DNA of 64,000 nt from NCBI RefSeq assembly GCF_000225825.1, contig NZ_AGBX01000007.1, positions 310,001-374,000 of the forward strand, written 5' to 3'. The DNA comes from Brachybacterium squillarum M-6-3. GTDB lineage: Bacteria > Actinomycetota > Actinomycetes > Actinomycetales > Dermabacteraceae. The notes beneath the pieces are model-generated. The model had not been told where the DNA came from and made no database searches. It was given only the letters and a program-made list of their open reading frames with translations. The position numbers and the translations under genes were made by a program. Of this stretch, positions 26,899-34,657 are shown one piece after another; position 1 is the first letter of the stretch; every line of letters begins with the position of its first letter.

Positions 26899-28140
26899 AT
26901 GTCCCTTCCTCGTTCCCGCGTCGCCGTCACCGGTCTCGGCACCGTCAACCCGCTCGGCGGTGACGTCCGGACCAGCTGGGACAACGCCCTGGCGGGCGTC
27001 TCCACCGCGCGCACCCTGAACAACGACTGGAAGGAGCAGTACGGCCTCTCCGTGGACTTCGCCTGCCAGGTCGGCATCGACCCGCTCGAGCACCTGGCGC
27101 GTCCCGAGGCCAAGAAGCTGGACCCCTCCGGTCAGTACTCGCTGATCGCCGCCCGCGAGGCCTGGTCCGACGCGGGCACCCCCGAGGTCGACGGCGACCG
27201 CCTCGCCGTCGTCGTCGGCACCGGCATCGGTGGCCTGTGGACCACCCTGGACCAGTGGGACATCGTGCGCGACAAGGGCGCCCGCCGGGTCAACCCCTTC
27301 ACCGTGCCGATGCTGATGGCCAACTCCTCCAGCGCGCACATCGAGATCGAGATCGGCGCCCGCGCCGGCGCCCACACCCCCGTCTCCGCCTGCGCCTCCG
27401 GCGCCGAGGCCGTCGCCCTGGGCTTCGACATGATCCGCCAGGGCCGCGCCGACGTGGTCGTGGTCGGCGGCACCGAGGCCTGCGTGCACCCGCTGCCACT
27501 GGCCGGCTTCGCGAACCTCCGCGCCCTGTCCAAGCGCGTGGATGACCCCGAGCACGCCTCCCGCCCCTACGACACCGACCGCGACGGCTTCGTGCTCGGC
27601 GAGGGCGCCGCGATCCTGGTGCTCGAGTCCGAGGAGCACGCCAAGGCCCGGGGCGCCCGGGTGTACGGCTACGTCGCCGGCCGCGGCATGGCCTCCGACG
27701 CCCACCACATCTCCGCCCCCTCCACCGAGGGCCAGGCCCGCGCGATCCGCGAGTCCGTGGCCGACGCCGGCGTCGAGGCGGCCGACGTGGTCCACGTCAA
27801 CGCCCACGGCACCTCCACCCCGCTCGGCGACATCGGCGAGCTGGAGGCCGTCTCCCAGGCCCTGAACGGGGTGACCGACCAGCTCGTGGTCACCTCCACC
27901 AAGTCCATGACCGGCCACCTGCTCGGCGGCGCCGGGGCGCTGGAGTCCGTGTTCTCGGTGCTGGCCGCTCACCACCGCGTGGTCCCGCCGACCATCAACA
28001 TCGAGAACCTCGACCCGGAGACCCCGCTGCGGATCGCCCAGGGTGAGACCGCCGAGCTGCCCTCCGGGGACATCGCGGTGCTGAACAACGCCTTCGGCTT
28101 CGGCGGGCACGACGTGGCGGTGCTGTTCACCAACGCCTGA
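26899..28140 (+). CDS. fabF: Beta-ketoacyl-ACP synthase II
   Basis: Elongates fatty acids by condensing acyl-ACP with malonyl-ACP. The 413-aa protein shows VAVTGLGTVNPLG at the start, the active cysteine in VSACASGAEA (about residue 166), and the two histidines in NAHGTSTPLGD and SMTGHLLGGAGA. Last gene of the fatty acid cluster, ending at a strong terminator. Confidence 0.96.
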   Translation: MSLPRSRVAVTGLGTVNPLGGDVRTSWDNALAGVSTARTLNNDWKEQYGLSVDFACQVGIDPLEHLARPEAKKLDPSGQYSLIAAREAWSDAGTPEVDGDRLAVVVGTGIGGLWTTLDQWDIVRDKGARRVNPFTVPMLMANSSSAHIEIEIGARAGAHTPVSACASGAEAVALGFDMIRQGRADVVVVGGTEACVHPLPLAGFANLRALSKRVDDPEHASRPYDTDRDGFVLGEGAAILVLESEEHAKARGARVYGYVAGRGMASDAHHISAPSTEGQARAIRESVADAGVEAADVVHVNAHGTSTPLGDIGELEAVSQALNGVTDQLVVTSTKSMTGHLLGGAGALESVFSVLAAHHRVVPPTINIENLDPETPLRIAQGETAELPSGDIAVLNNAFGFGGHDVAVLFTNA

Positions 28141-28154
28141 GCGTCTCCCCCCAC

Positions 28155-28204
28155 CGACGAGATGGCCCCCGACCTGCCCAGGCAGGTCGGGGGCCATCTC
28201 GTCG
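28155..28204. terminator. Bidirectional terminator between fabF and DUF3145
   Basis: A perfect 24-base stem (28155-28178 with 28181-28204) and a 2-base loop lies between the convergent 3' ends of fabF and the DUF3145 gene. Confidence 0.85.
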
Positions 28205-28223
28205 TCGTGCTGGGGGTGGGAGC

Positions 28224-28715
28224 TCAGCTCACGCGGTGCAGCCAGCGCATGGGGACGCCCTCGCCGGCGTGGCGGTAGATCTCCAGGTCATCGTCCCAGG
28301 GCTCCCCCAGGGCGATGCCCAGTTCGCGCTGCAGGGCGCGGGGGTCGTTGCCGGCGCGCTCCATGCAGCCGCGCACGTGGTCCTCGGTGAGCACCGTGTT
28401 GCCGGCGTGGTCGGTGGCGGCGTGGTGGATGCCGAGGTCCGGGGTGCAGCTCCAGCGGGCACCGTCGCTGTGGGCGGTGGCCTCCTGGGTGACCTCGAAG
28501 CGCACCTCGTGCATGCCGCGCAGGGCGCTCACCAGGCGCGCGCCGGTGTCCTCCCGGCCTCGCCAGGACAGCTCGGCGCGCAGCAGTCCGCGATGCGCGT
28601 GCTGGTCCTCCCAGCGGATGCGGCACGGCATGCCGAGGACTCCGCTGGCGGCCCATTCGATGTGCGGGGTAAGGGCGCGCGGGGCGGAGTGGATGTACAG
28701 AACGCCCTGGGTCAT
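28224..28715 (-). CDS. DUF3145 family protein
   Basis: A 163-aa member of DUF3145, an actinobacterial family that sits next to the fab genes in many genomes but has no proven function. It starts MTQGVLYIHSAPRALTPHIE, contains GVLGMPCRIRWEDQHAHRGLLRAEL and ends in ALGEPWDDDLEIYRHAGEG, the conserved family tail. No signal peptide or membrane segment. Start ATG with GGAACGAG upstream. Confidence 0.9.
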   Translation of the reverse strand: MTQGVLYIHSAPRALTPHIEWAASGVLGMPCRIRWEDQHAHRGLLRAELSWRGREDTGARLVSALRGMHEVRFEVTQEATAHSDGARWSCTPDLGIHHAATDHAGNTVLTEDHVRGCMERAGNDPRALQRELGIALGEPWDDDLEIYRHAGEGVPMRWLHRVS

Positions 28716-28804
28716 CTCGTTCCTTCCGGTACCGATGCGTCTTCCCCAACGAATCGGTGTCTCCGGGAGGCGGGAACGAATGCTCCTGGCGTCCGGCGCT
28801 CAGC

Positions 28805-29293
28805 CTAGAGGGTCTCCCTGATCTGGCGCAACGCCTGCTTCTTCACGCTCCGCTCGAGGCCGTCGATGTAGAGGGCGCCGTCGAGGTGGCCCACCTCGTG
28901 CTGGATCAGGCGGGCGGTGATGCCCTCCCCCGCCAGCTCGATCTCGTTCCCCTCGGCGTCGGTGCCCACGCAGCGCGCGAACGCGGCGCGGGTGCGGGGG
29001 AACCAGAGCCCGGGCACGGAGAGGCAGCCCTCGTCGCCGTCCTGCTGCTCCTCGGAGAGCTCGACGATGACGGGGTTCAGGATGACGCCGACGCCGTGGT
29101 CCTCGAGGTTCCAGGAGAAGGCGCGCTGGCTGACGCCGATCTGGTTGGCGGCGACCCCCGCGCGGCCCTCGTCGTCGACGGTGTCCATCAGGTCGCGGGC
29201 CAGGCGGCGGGTGGCGTCGGTGATCTCGCGGATGGGGTCGCAGGGGGTGCGCAGCACGGGGTCCCCGACCACGCGGATCTCGCGGAGGGTCAT
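28805..29293 (-). CDS. def: Peptide deformylase
   Basis: Removes the formyl group from the first methionine of new proteins, the step before methionine aminopeptidase. The 162-aa protein has all three motifs: [17 protein letters not shown] (metal cysteine) and QHEVGH (two metal histidines and catalytic Glu). The ATG overlaps the stop of the OsmC-like gene as ATGA. Confidence 0.95.
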   Translation of the reverse strand: MTLREIRVVGDPVLRTPCDPIREITDATRRLARDLMDTVDDEGRAGVAANQIGVSQRAFSWNLEDHGVGVILNPVIVELSEEQQDGDEGCLSVPGLWFPRTRAAFARCVGTDAEGNEIELAGEGITARLIQHEVGHLDGALYIDGLERSVKKQALRQIRETL

Positions 29294-29772
29294 CGCTGCT
29301 CCCCCTGCTCCTGGGCGGAGGCCTCGGCCCCGAGGATGCGATGGGAGACCTCGATGCCGGGCACCACGGAGCGCTCGACGGTGCAGCCGGCGGCGACGGC
29401 CCGGGAGAACACGGTCACGATCTTCTCCACCTGCGCGGCGTCCAGGCCGTCGAGGGCGAGCTGGATCTCCTCGCCGATGGCGGTGTAGCGGTTCTGCTCC
29501 TCGTCGGAGGCGTCGTGCGCCCACAGGCGCATCGGGAAGTCGTCCCCGAGGCGGCGGGCCAGGTTCACGTCGGCACTCATCCCGGCGCAGCCCAGCAGGG
29601 CCAGCTTCAGCATCTCGCCGGGACTCATCTGTCCCTCACCCTGGCCGATGGGGATCTCGACGCCGCGCTGGTTGCGGCCCACCAGGCTGCGGGGTCCGAC
29701 GCGATCGGCCCAGACGCTGGTGGGGGTGACACCCTCGGGCAGCTCGAAGCCGTCGGTGGGCAGGCCGGTCAT
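29290..29772 (-). CDS. OsmC family protein
   Basis: A 160-aa OsmC/Ohr-family protein, usually a thiol peroxidase acting on organic hydroperoxides. It contains [34 protein letters not shown] and, about 70 residues later, [10 protein letters not shown]; the two cysteines match the reactive pair of the family. Oxidised products should be reduced by a dithiol partner that is not nearby. It is coupled by ATGA overlap to def. No regulator of the OhrR type is adjacent. Confidence 0.83.
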   Translation of the reverse strand: MTGLPTDGFELPEGVTPTSVWADRVGPRSLVGRNQRGVEIPIGQGEGQMSPGEMLKLALLGCAGMSADVNLARRLGDDFPMRLWAHDASDEEQNRYTAIGEEIQLALDGLDAAQVEKIVTVFSRAVAAGCTVERSVVPGIEVSHRILGAEASAQEQGEQR

Positions 29773-29817
29773 GGGGAGCTCCTGTTCATGGGCCGGGAAA
29801 GGGGGCTGGACGCAGAA

Positions 29818-29844
29818 CAGCCCCGGGGTGCTCCCCCGGGGCTG
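29818..29844 (-). terminator. Hairpin downstream of tRNA-Asn
   Basis: An 11-base perfect stem (29818-29828 with 29834-29844), 5-base loop, 18 bases after the tRNA-Asn 3' end on the minus strand. Confidence 0.65.
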
Positions 29845-29861
29845 TCCTGCGGTGATGCTGG

Positions 29862-29934
29862 CTCCCGCGACTGGACTTGAACCAGTAACCGTTCGATTAA
29901 CAGTCGAATGCTCTGCCGATTGAGCTACGCGGGA
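29862..29934 (-). tRNA. tRNA-Asn (anticodon GUU)
   Basis: Minus strand: acceptor TCCCGCG pairing with CGCGGGA, D-arm TAGCTCAATCGGCAGAGC, anticodon loop CTGTTAATC giving GUU, T-arm ACTGGTTCAAGTCCAGT. CCA not encoded. Confidence 0.96.
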
Positions 29935-30303
29935 TCGACCTGGACGACTCTAGCAAAGGGCCCGGGGGCTCGCACCTCGGAACCCGGGCCCCACCGGGGA
30001 GTATGACGAACGCAACCCCCGCATGGGTGGGGCGCGGCCGCGACACGTCCCGCACGCCGCCCGCAGGACGGGGATCCCGGCGACGCAGGACTGGACAGTG
30101 CAAGAATCCAGTCATGCCCGCACCCCGCCGGAAACCCCCGCACCGCCCGCTTCGTCCTCGGTGGCTCCCTCGGACCCGGCCTGCTCACGCTGATCATCGC
30201 CGTCTTCACCCGGCCCCGGCGCGGCTGACCATTCGGGAACCGGCATCCATCCAGGTCAGAGCCCGTGCGTGATAGATTCGCGGGCGTGCCCTCGGGGCGC
30301 CCA
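29935..30303. other. 369-bp gap between two tRNA genes
   Basis: No supported gene. It contains an inverted repeat GGGCCCGGG (29958-29966) with CCCGGGCCC (29983-29991). A -10-like TAGATT (30273-30278) lies 26 bases before the next tRNA. A stretch reading FVLGGSLGPGLLTLIIAVF near 30150-30210 (plus strand) looks like a membrane helix, but its frame has no ATG, GTG or TTG start. Confidence 0.5.
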
Positions 30304-30377
30304 GGGCCAGTAGCTCAGCCGGTCAGAGCAGCGGACTCATAATCCGTCGGTCGCGGGTTCAAGCCCCGCCTGGCCTA
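30304..30377 (+). tRNA. tRNA with CAU anticodon, probably tRNA-Ile2
   Basis: Plus strand cloverleaf: acceptor GGGCCAG with CTGGCCT (one G-U pair), D-arm TAGCTCAGCCGGTCAGAGC, anticodon loop CTCATAA giving CAU, T-arm GCGGGTTCAAGCCCCGC. The body (AGAGCAGCGGACTCATAATCC) looks more like bacterial tRNA-Ile2, whose C34 is converted to lysidine, than elongator tRNA-Met, but the two cannot be told apart safely by eye. Confidence 0.93.
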
Positions 30378-30429
30378 CCCCTGTCGTGCTCCCGCGGCAG
30401 GCCCGCTGCGCGGAAGGATGCCTCCCGGC

Positions 30430-30798
30430 ATGGACCCCTATCAGTACCTGATCGTGATGGGGCTGTGCCTCGCCATCACCCTCCCGCTCGAATGGGTGCT
30501 GCGCGCCCGGGTGTACCGGCGCTGGCGGCTGCTGCTGCCGACGATCGCCGTGGTCGTGCTGGTCTTCGGCATCTGGGACCTGATCGCGATCTCCCGCGAC
30601 CACTGGACCTTCTCCCCGCTCTACACCACCGGGATCACACTGGGCACCCTGCCCATCGAGGAGCTGAGCTTCTTCATCGTGATCCCGCTGGCGGGCCTGC
30701 TCAGCTACGAGGCCTCCACCTACCTGCTGGGCGTGCTGCGCGGACTGCGGACCCCGCGGACGGAGCGCACCGACGAGCGAGATGGGGTGCGGCGATGA
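30430..30798 (+). CDS. crtYc: Lycopene cyclase small subunit, CrtYc type
   Basis: One half of the two-piece lycopene cyclase found in actinobacteria. The 122-aa membrane protein has three hydrophobic segments and the motifs LPLEWVLRARVY and PIEELSFF that typify this family (TIGR03462). With CrtYd it closes the ends of lycopene to beta-rings. I chose the ATG at 30430, 11 bases after GGAAGGA; the in-frame ATG at 30418 touches that site. First of five genes joined by ATGA overlaps. Confidence 0.9.
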   Translation: MDPYQYLIVMGLCLAITLPLEWVLRARVYRRWRLLLPTIAVVVLVFGIWDLIAISRDHWTFSPLYTTGITLGTLPIEELSFFIVIPLAGLLSYEASTYLLGVLRGLRTPRTERTDERDGVRR

Positions 30799-31130
30799 GC
30801 GGGATCCCCGAGTACACGCTCGCCACCGCGATCTCCCTGCCGGTGGTGGTGCTGCTGGAGCTGCTGGTGCTGCGCACCGGGATCTTCCGCCGCCCGGCCT
30901 ACTGGATCGCGATGGCCATCTGCCTGGCCTTCCAGGTGCCCGTGGACGGCTGGCTGACCAAGCTCTCCGCCCCCATCGTTCTGTACAACCCGGACGAGAT
31001 GCTCGGCATCCGCGCTCCCTGGGACATCCCCATCGAGGACTTCGGCTTCGGGATCGCCATGCTCACCCTCACCCTGATGGTGTGGGAGTTCCTCAAGCAG
31101 CGCCGGGGGGCCGCGGATGACGCTCGCTGA
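30795..31130 (+). CDS. crtYd: Lycopene cyclase small subunit, CrtYd type
   Basis: Partner half of the heterodimeric lycopene cyclase (111 aa, three membrane segments). The matching motif is PIEDFGFGIAMLTLTLMVWE. Its ATG overlaps the crtYc stop, and its own 3' end overlaps the methyltransferase start by 14 bases, ensuring equal synthesis of both halves. Confidence 0.9.
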   Translation: MSGIPEYTLATAISLPVVVLLELLVLRTGIFRRPAYWIAMAICLAFQVPVDGWLTKLSAPIVLYNPDEMLGIRAPWDIPIEDFGFGIAMLTLTLMVWEFLKQRRGAADDAR

Positions 31131-31830
31131 GTCCTTCACCCGCAGCGCGAACCGCTACGACCTGCTGACCTCGCTGAACCCGGGCTACCACCGCGAGCTG
31201 CGGGAGGCCGCCGCCGACCTCGCGGACGGACTGCCCGCCGACGCCGACACGCTGCTGTGGGACCTCGGCTGCGGCTCCGGCCTCAGCACCCGGGCGCTGC
31301 TGGGTGCCGCCCCGCAGGCGAGCATCGTGGGGCTGGACTCCTCCGCGGGCATGCTCGCGCAGGCCCGCGCCAAGACCTGGCCGGCGGGGGTCCGCTTCGT
31401 GGAGGGCACCGCCGAGTCCCTCGGCGGCGGCGCGCTGTCCGAAGAGCCCGACGGCATCTTCGCCGCCTACCTGTTCCGCAACCTCGCCCCCGTCGACCGC
31501 GACACGACCCTGCGCACCCTGCGGCAGCGGCTGCGGCCCCGCGGGCGCCTCGTCGTGCACGAGTACTCCGTCAGCGAGTCCCGGGCGGCGCGGATGCGGT
31601 GGAGCGCCGTCTGCCGTGGGCTGGTGGTGCCGCTGGCCCGCCTGGTCGGCGCCGACCCCGCCCTGTACCGCTACCTGTGGCGCTCCGTGCTGGAGAACGA
31701 CTCCACCGTGCGCTTCCGCCGTCGCCTCGAGGAGGCCGGTTTCACCGACGTCCGGGTGCGCACCGGCCGCGGCTGGCACCACGGCATCCTGCACACCTAC
31801 CTCGCCTCAGCCCCGGAGGCCGCCGCATGA
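31117..31830 (+). CDS. crtT: SAM-dependent methyltransferase, CrtT-like
   Basis: A 237-aa class I methyltransferase with SAM motif LLWDLGCGSGLST (about residue 45) and a UbiE-like layout (SANRYDLLTSLNPGYHRELR; FRNLAPVDRDTTL). In Streptomyces griseus the aromatic carotenoid genes run crtY-crtT-crtU and crtT is such a methyltransferase homologue of unclear need; the same order here supports the name. It could act on a carotenoid end group, a quinone or another isoprenoid. Start overlaps crtYd. Confidence 0.8.
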   Translation: MTLAESFTRSANRYDLLTSLNPGYHRELREAAADLADGLPADADTLLWDLGCGSGLSTRALLGAAPQASIVGLDSSAGMLAQARAKTWPAGVRFVEGTAESLGGGALSEEPDGIFAAYLFRNLAPVDRDTTLRTLRQRLRPRGRLVVHEYSVSESRAARMRWSAVCRGLVVPLARLVGADPALYRYLWRSVLENDSTVRFRRRLEEAGFTDVRVRTGRGWHHGILHTYLASAPEAAA

Positions 31831-33398
31831 GCTCGCCCGTCCCCGCCGCCCCCCGCGACCGCCACGCGGTGCGGATCCCCGCCCCGCACGGCCGTCGCTC
31901 CCCGGACCGGCCCCGCTCGGTGGCCGTCGTCGGCGGCGGCATCGCCGGGCTCTCCGCGGCCATCGCCCTGGCCGAGCGCGGCGTGCAGGTGACCCTGCTG
32001 GAATCCGCCGACCGCCTCGGCGGGAGGGTCGCGGCCTGGCCGCTGCCCGAGGACCGCAGCATGAGCCGCGGCTTCCACGCCTTCTTCCGCCAGTACTACA
32101 ACCTGCGCGAGCTGCTGCGACGCACCGACCCGACGCTGGAGCGGCTGACGCCGGTGGAGGACTACCCGCTGCGCCGCGCCGACGGACTGGTGGACTCCTT
32201 CACCCGCATCCCCCGCACCCCGCCTGCCAACCTCATCGGCTTCGTGCTGCGCAGCCCCACCTTCCCCCTGCGCGCCCTGGCCCGGATCCACCTGCCCTCC
32301 GCGATCGCCCTGATCGACGTCGACTACCCCGCCGGGCACGCCCGCTGGGACGGGGTCTCCGCCGCCGCCTTCCTGGACCGCCTCCGCTTCCCGGCCGGGG
32401 CCCGGCACCTGGCCCTGGAGGTCTTCGCCCGCTCCTTCTTCGCCCATCCCACCGAGTTCTCGGCCTCCGAGCTGGTGGCGATGTTCCACACCTACTTCGT
32501 CGGCTCCGCCGAGGGGCTGCTGTTCGACGTCCCCACCGACGACTACGACTCCGCGCTGTGGGCACCTCTGGGTCGGTACCTCACCGACCACGGCGGCGCC
32601 ATCCGCACGGACAGCCCGGTCACGGCGCTGGAGCCCCGTGACGGGGGCTGGAGCGTCCGCACCGCCCAGGAGACCCTCGACGTCGACGCCGTCGTGCTCG
32701 CCGCCGATCCCCGGACCCAGCGGGAGCTCGTCGCCGCCCTGCCCGAACGGATCGACGGCACCGAGTCGGCCGTGTACCGGCGGTGGCGGGAGGACCTCGC
32801 GGCACAGCGCAACGCGCCACCTTTCGGGGTGCTGCGGCTGTGGACCCGCGGGCAGGTGGACCCGGAGCGGCAGGCCTTCTGCGGCACCAGCGGCTATGCG
32901 CTGCTGGACAACGTCACCGTGCTGGAGCGCTACGAGGACGGCGCCCTGCAGTGGAGTCGGGAGCACGACGGCTCGGTGCTGGAGCTGCACGGCTACGCCC
33001 TGGACGCGGAGCGCGATCCGCGGCTCGCGGATCCCGCCGAGGTGCGCCGCCTGCTGCTGGAGGACCTGCACGCCGTCTACCCCGAGACCGCGGGCCTGGA
33101 GATCGTGCACGAGGAGCTGCTGATCCAGGACGACTGCGGCCTGGTGGACCTCGCCCCGCGCGAGCGCCAGCCCGGCGTCGTCACCCCGGTACCGGGCCTG
33201 GCGCTGGCCGGGGACCGGATCGCTTGCGACCCGCCGGTGGCGCTCATGGAGCGGGCGGCCACGACCGGCTTCCTCGCCGCGAACGAGCTGCTGAGCAGCT
33301 GGGGGGTGCGGGGGCACGCCCTGACGTCCCCGCCGCTGCGGGGGATGCTGCGCCGCGGCCCGCTCGGCGCCCTGCGGCGGACGCTGCGCCGCCGATGA
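31827..33398 (+). CDS. crtU: Carotene ring desaturase/methyltransferase CrtU (isorenieratene synthase)
   Basis: FAD enzyme of 523 aa that turns beta-rings into aromatic rings with a methyl shift, giving isorenieratene. It has the Rossmann FAD motif VAVVGGGIAGLSAAIALAERG near residue 32, ESADRLGGRVAAWPL, the CrtU/CruE hallmark SRGFHAFFRQYYNLRELL and the C-terminal FAD segment VPGLALAGDRIACDPPVALMERA. ATG overlaps the crtT stop. Its place after lycopene cyclase genes fits the pathway lycopene, beta-carotene, isorenieratene. Confidence 0.9.
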   Translation: MSSPVPAAPRDRHAVRIPAPHGRRSPDRPRSVAVVGGGIAGLSAAIALAERGVQVTLLESADRLGGRVAAWPLPEDRSMSRGFHAFFRQYYNLRELLRRTDPTLERLTPVEDYPLRRADGLVDSFTRIPRTPPANLIGFVLRSPTFPLRALARIHLPSAIALIDVDYPAGHARWDGVSAAAFLDRLRFPAGARHLALEVFARSFFAHPTEFSASELVAMFHTYFVGSAEGLLFDVPTDDYDSALWAPLGRYLTDHGGAIRTDSPVTALEPRDGGWSVRTAQETLDVDAVVLAADPRTQRELVAALPERIDGTESAVYRRWREDLAAQRNAPPFGVLRLWTRGQVDPERQAFCGTSGYALLDNVTVLERYEDGALQWSREHDGSVLELHGYALDAERDPRLADPAEVRRLLLEDLHAVYPETAGLEIVHEELLIQDDCGLVDLAPRERQPGVVTPVPGLALAGDRIACDPPVALMERAATTGFLAANELLSSWGVRGHALTSPPLRGMLRRGPLGALRRTLRRR

Positions 33399-34603
33399 CC
33401 CCGCCGCAGGAACCGGTCCGGCGCCGCGCCGTCCCGCCCGGCGGGCAGGACGGTCCTCGCCTGGAGCGCAGCGGTCAGATGTGGCGGATCCGCTCCCTGG
33501 AGACGGCCCGGCAGGTGCTGCGCGCCCGGGACGCCACATTCCAGGCCGGTTTCACCGCCGAGCAGATCCCCCGCGGCATCTTCCGCCGCCACCCGATCCT
33601 GATCTCCGACGGCGCCCTGCACGACGAGCAGCGCAGGTCCCTGGCCCGCCTGTTCGCGCCCGCGAAGGTCCCGGATCGCTACGGGTCGCTGATCGAGGAG
33701 CGCGCGGAGCGGGCGATCGCCTCCGCGGTCGCCCGGGGCGAGGTGCGGCTGGACGAGCTGGCCCTGCACTACGCGGTCGCCGTCACCGCGGAGGTGGTCG
33801 GGCTGACCTCCTCCCCCGTGCCCGCGATGGCCCGCCGCCTGGAGGCCTTCTTCCGCCAGCCGCCCGCGGACTACTCCAAGCCCCGCTACGGCCGCACCCG
33901 CCGCCAGCAGATGCTCGCCGCCCAGCGGGGCCTGCTGCCGGTGCTGCGGCTGTACCTCGCCGATGTGCGCCCGGCGCTGCGCGAGCATCGTCGGCGGCAG
34001 CAGGACGACGTGATCGGCCACCTGCTGGCCGAGGGCGCGAGCACCGCGGACGTGCTGGTGGAGTGCGTGACCTACGGGACCGCCGGGATGGTCACCACCC
34101 GGGAGTTCATCGCGATGGCCAGCTGGCACCTGCTGGAGCACCCGCGGCTGGCCGCTCGCTACCTCGAGGCCGGGGAGACGGAGCGCTTCGCGATCCTCGA
34201 GGAGATCCTGCGCCTGGAGCCCGTGGTCGGCCACCTCTACCGCCGGGTGCAGGCCCCGCTGACCGTGCACGACGGCGACACCGCGCACGAGCTGCGGCCG
34301 GGTGACCTGGTGGACGTCGACGTGCGCGCGGCGAACCTCGACCCGGAGGCCGTCGGCGACGACCCCGGGGACCTCTGCCCCCATCGCGAGCTGCCCCGCG
34401 GCGTGGCCGCCTCCGGCCTCGCCTTCGGCGACGGCGCCCATCGCTGCCCCGGCGCCCCGCTGGCCCTGCGGCAGACCGATGCACTGCTGCGGCGCCTGCT
34501 CGCCGCGCAGCCCGAGCTGCTCCGCGCCCCCGACATCGGCTGGGACGACGTGATCGCCGGCTACGCCCTGCGCGACCTACGGATCGGATTCCCCGGGCGC
34601 TGA
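33395..34603 (+). CDS. Cytochrome P450 of the carotenoid operon
   Basis: Haem monooxygenase of 402 aa. The haem ligand motif FGDGAHRCPGAP and the ExxR motif (EEILR) are clear. The I-helix reads AGMVTT: the threonine is kept but the usual acid before it is valine. In Brevibacterium linens a P450 hydroxylates isorenieratene to 3,3'-dihydroxyisorenieratene, and this gene, coupled by ATGA to crtU, probably does the same. No ferredoxin or ferredoxin reductase is nearby, so electrons must come from elsewhere. Confidence 0.88.
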   Translation: MTPPQEPVRRRAVPPGGQDGPRLERSGQMWRIRSLETARQVLRARDATFQAGFTAEQIPRGIFRRHPILISDGALHDEQRRSLARLFAPAKVPDRYGSLIEERAERAIASAVARGEVRLDELALHYAVAVTAEVVGLTSSPVPAMARRLEAFFRQPPADYSKPRYGRTRRQQMLAAQRGLLPVLRLYLADVRPALREHRRRQQDDVIGHLLAEGASTADVLVECVTYGTAGMVTTREFIAMASWHLLEHPRLAARYLEAGETERFAILEEILRLEPVVGHLYRRVQAPLTVHDGDTAHELRPGDLVDVDVRAANLDPEAVGDDPGDLCPHRELPRGVAASGLAFGDGAHRCPGAPLALRQTDALLRRLLAAQPELLRAPDIGWDDVIAGYALRDLRIGFPGR

Positions 34604-34657
34604 GCACGGCCGAGGCTCCCGTGGCGGTCGGTCACCGAGAGCGCGCAGGACGCGGTC

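Noticed and set aside
30007-30228. Possible small membrane protein ending in a helix-like segment between the two tRNA genes
   Set aside because: The frame has no ATG, GTG or TTG and the upstream part is not protein-like; at best a decayed gene.
34237-34536. Short minus-strand frames under the P450 gene
   Set aside because: Arg/Ser-rich shadows of the strongly supported P450 frame.
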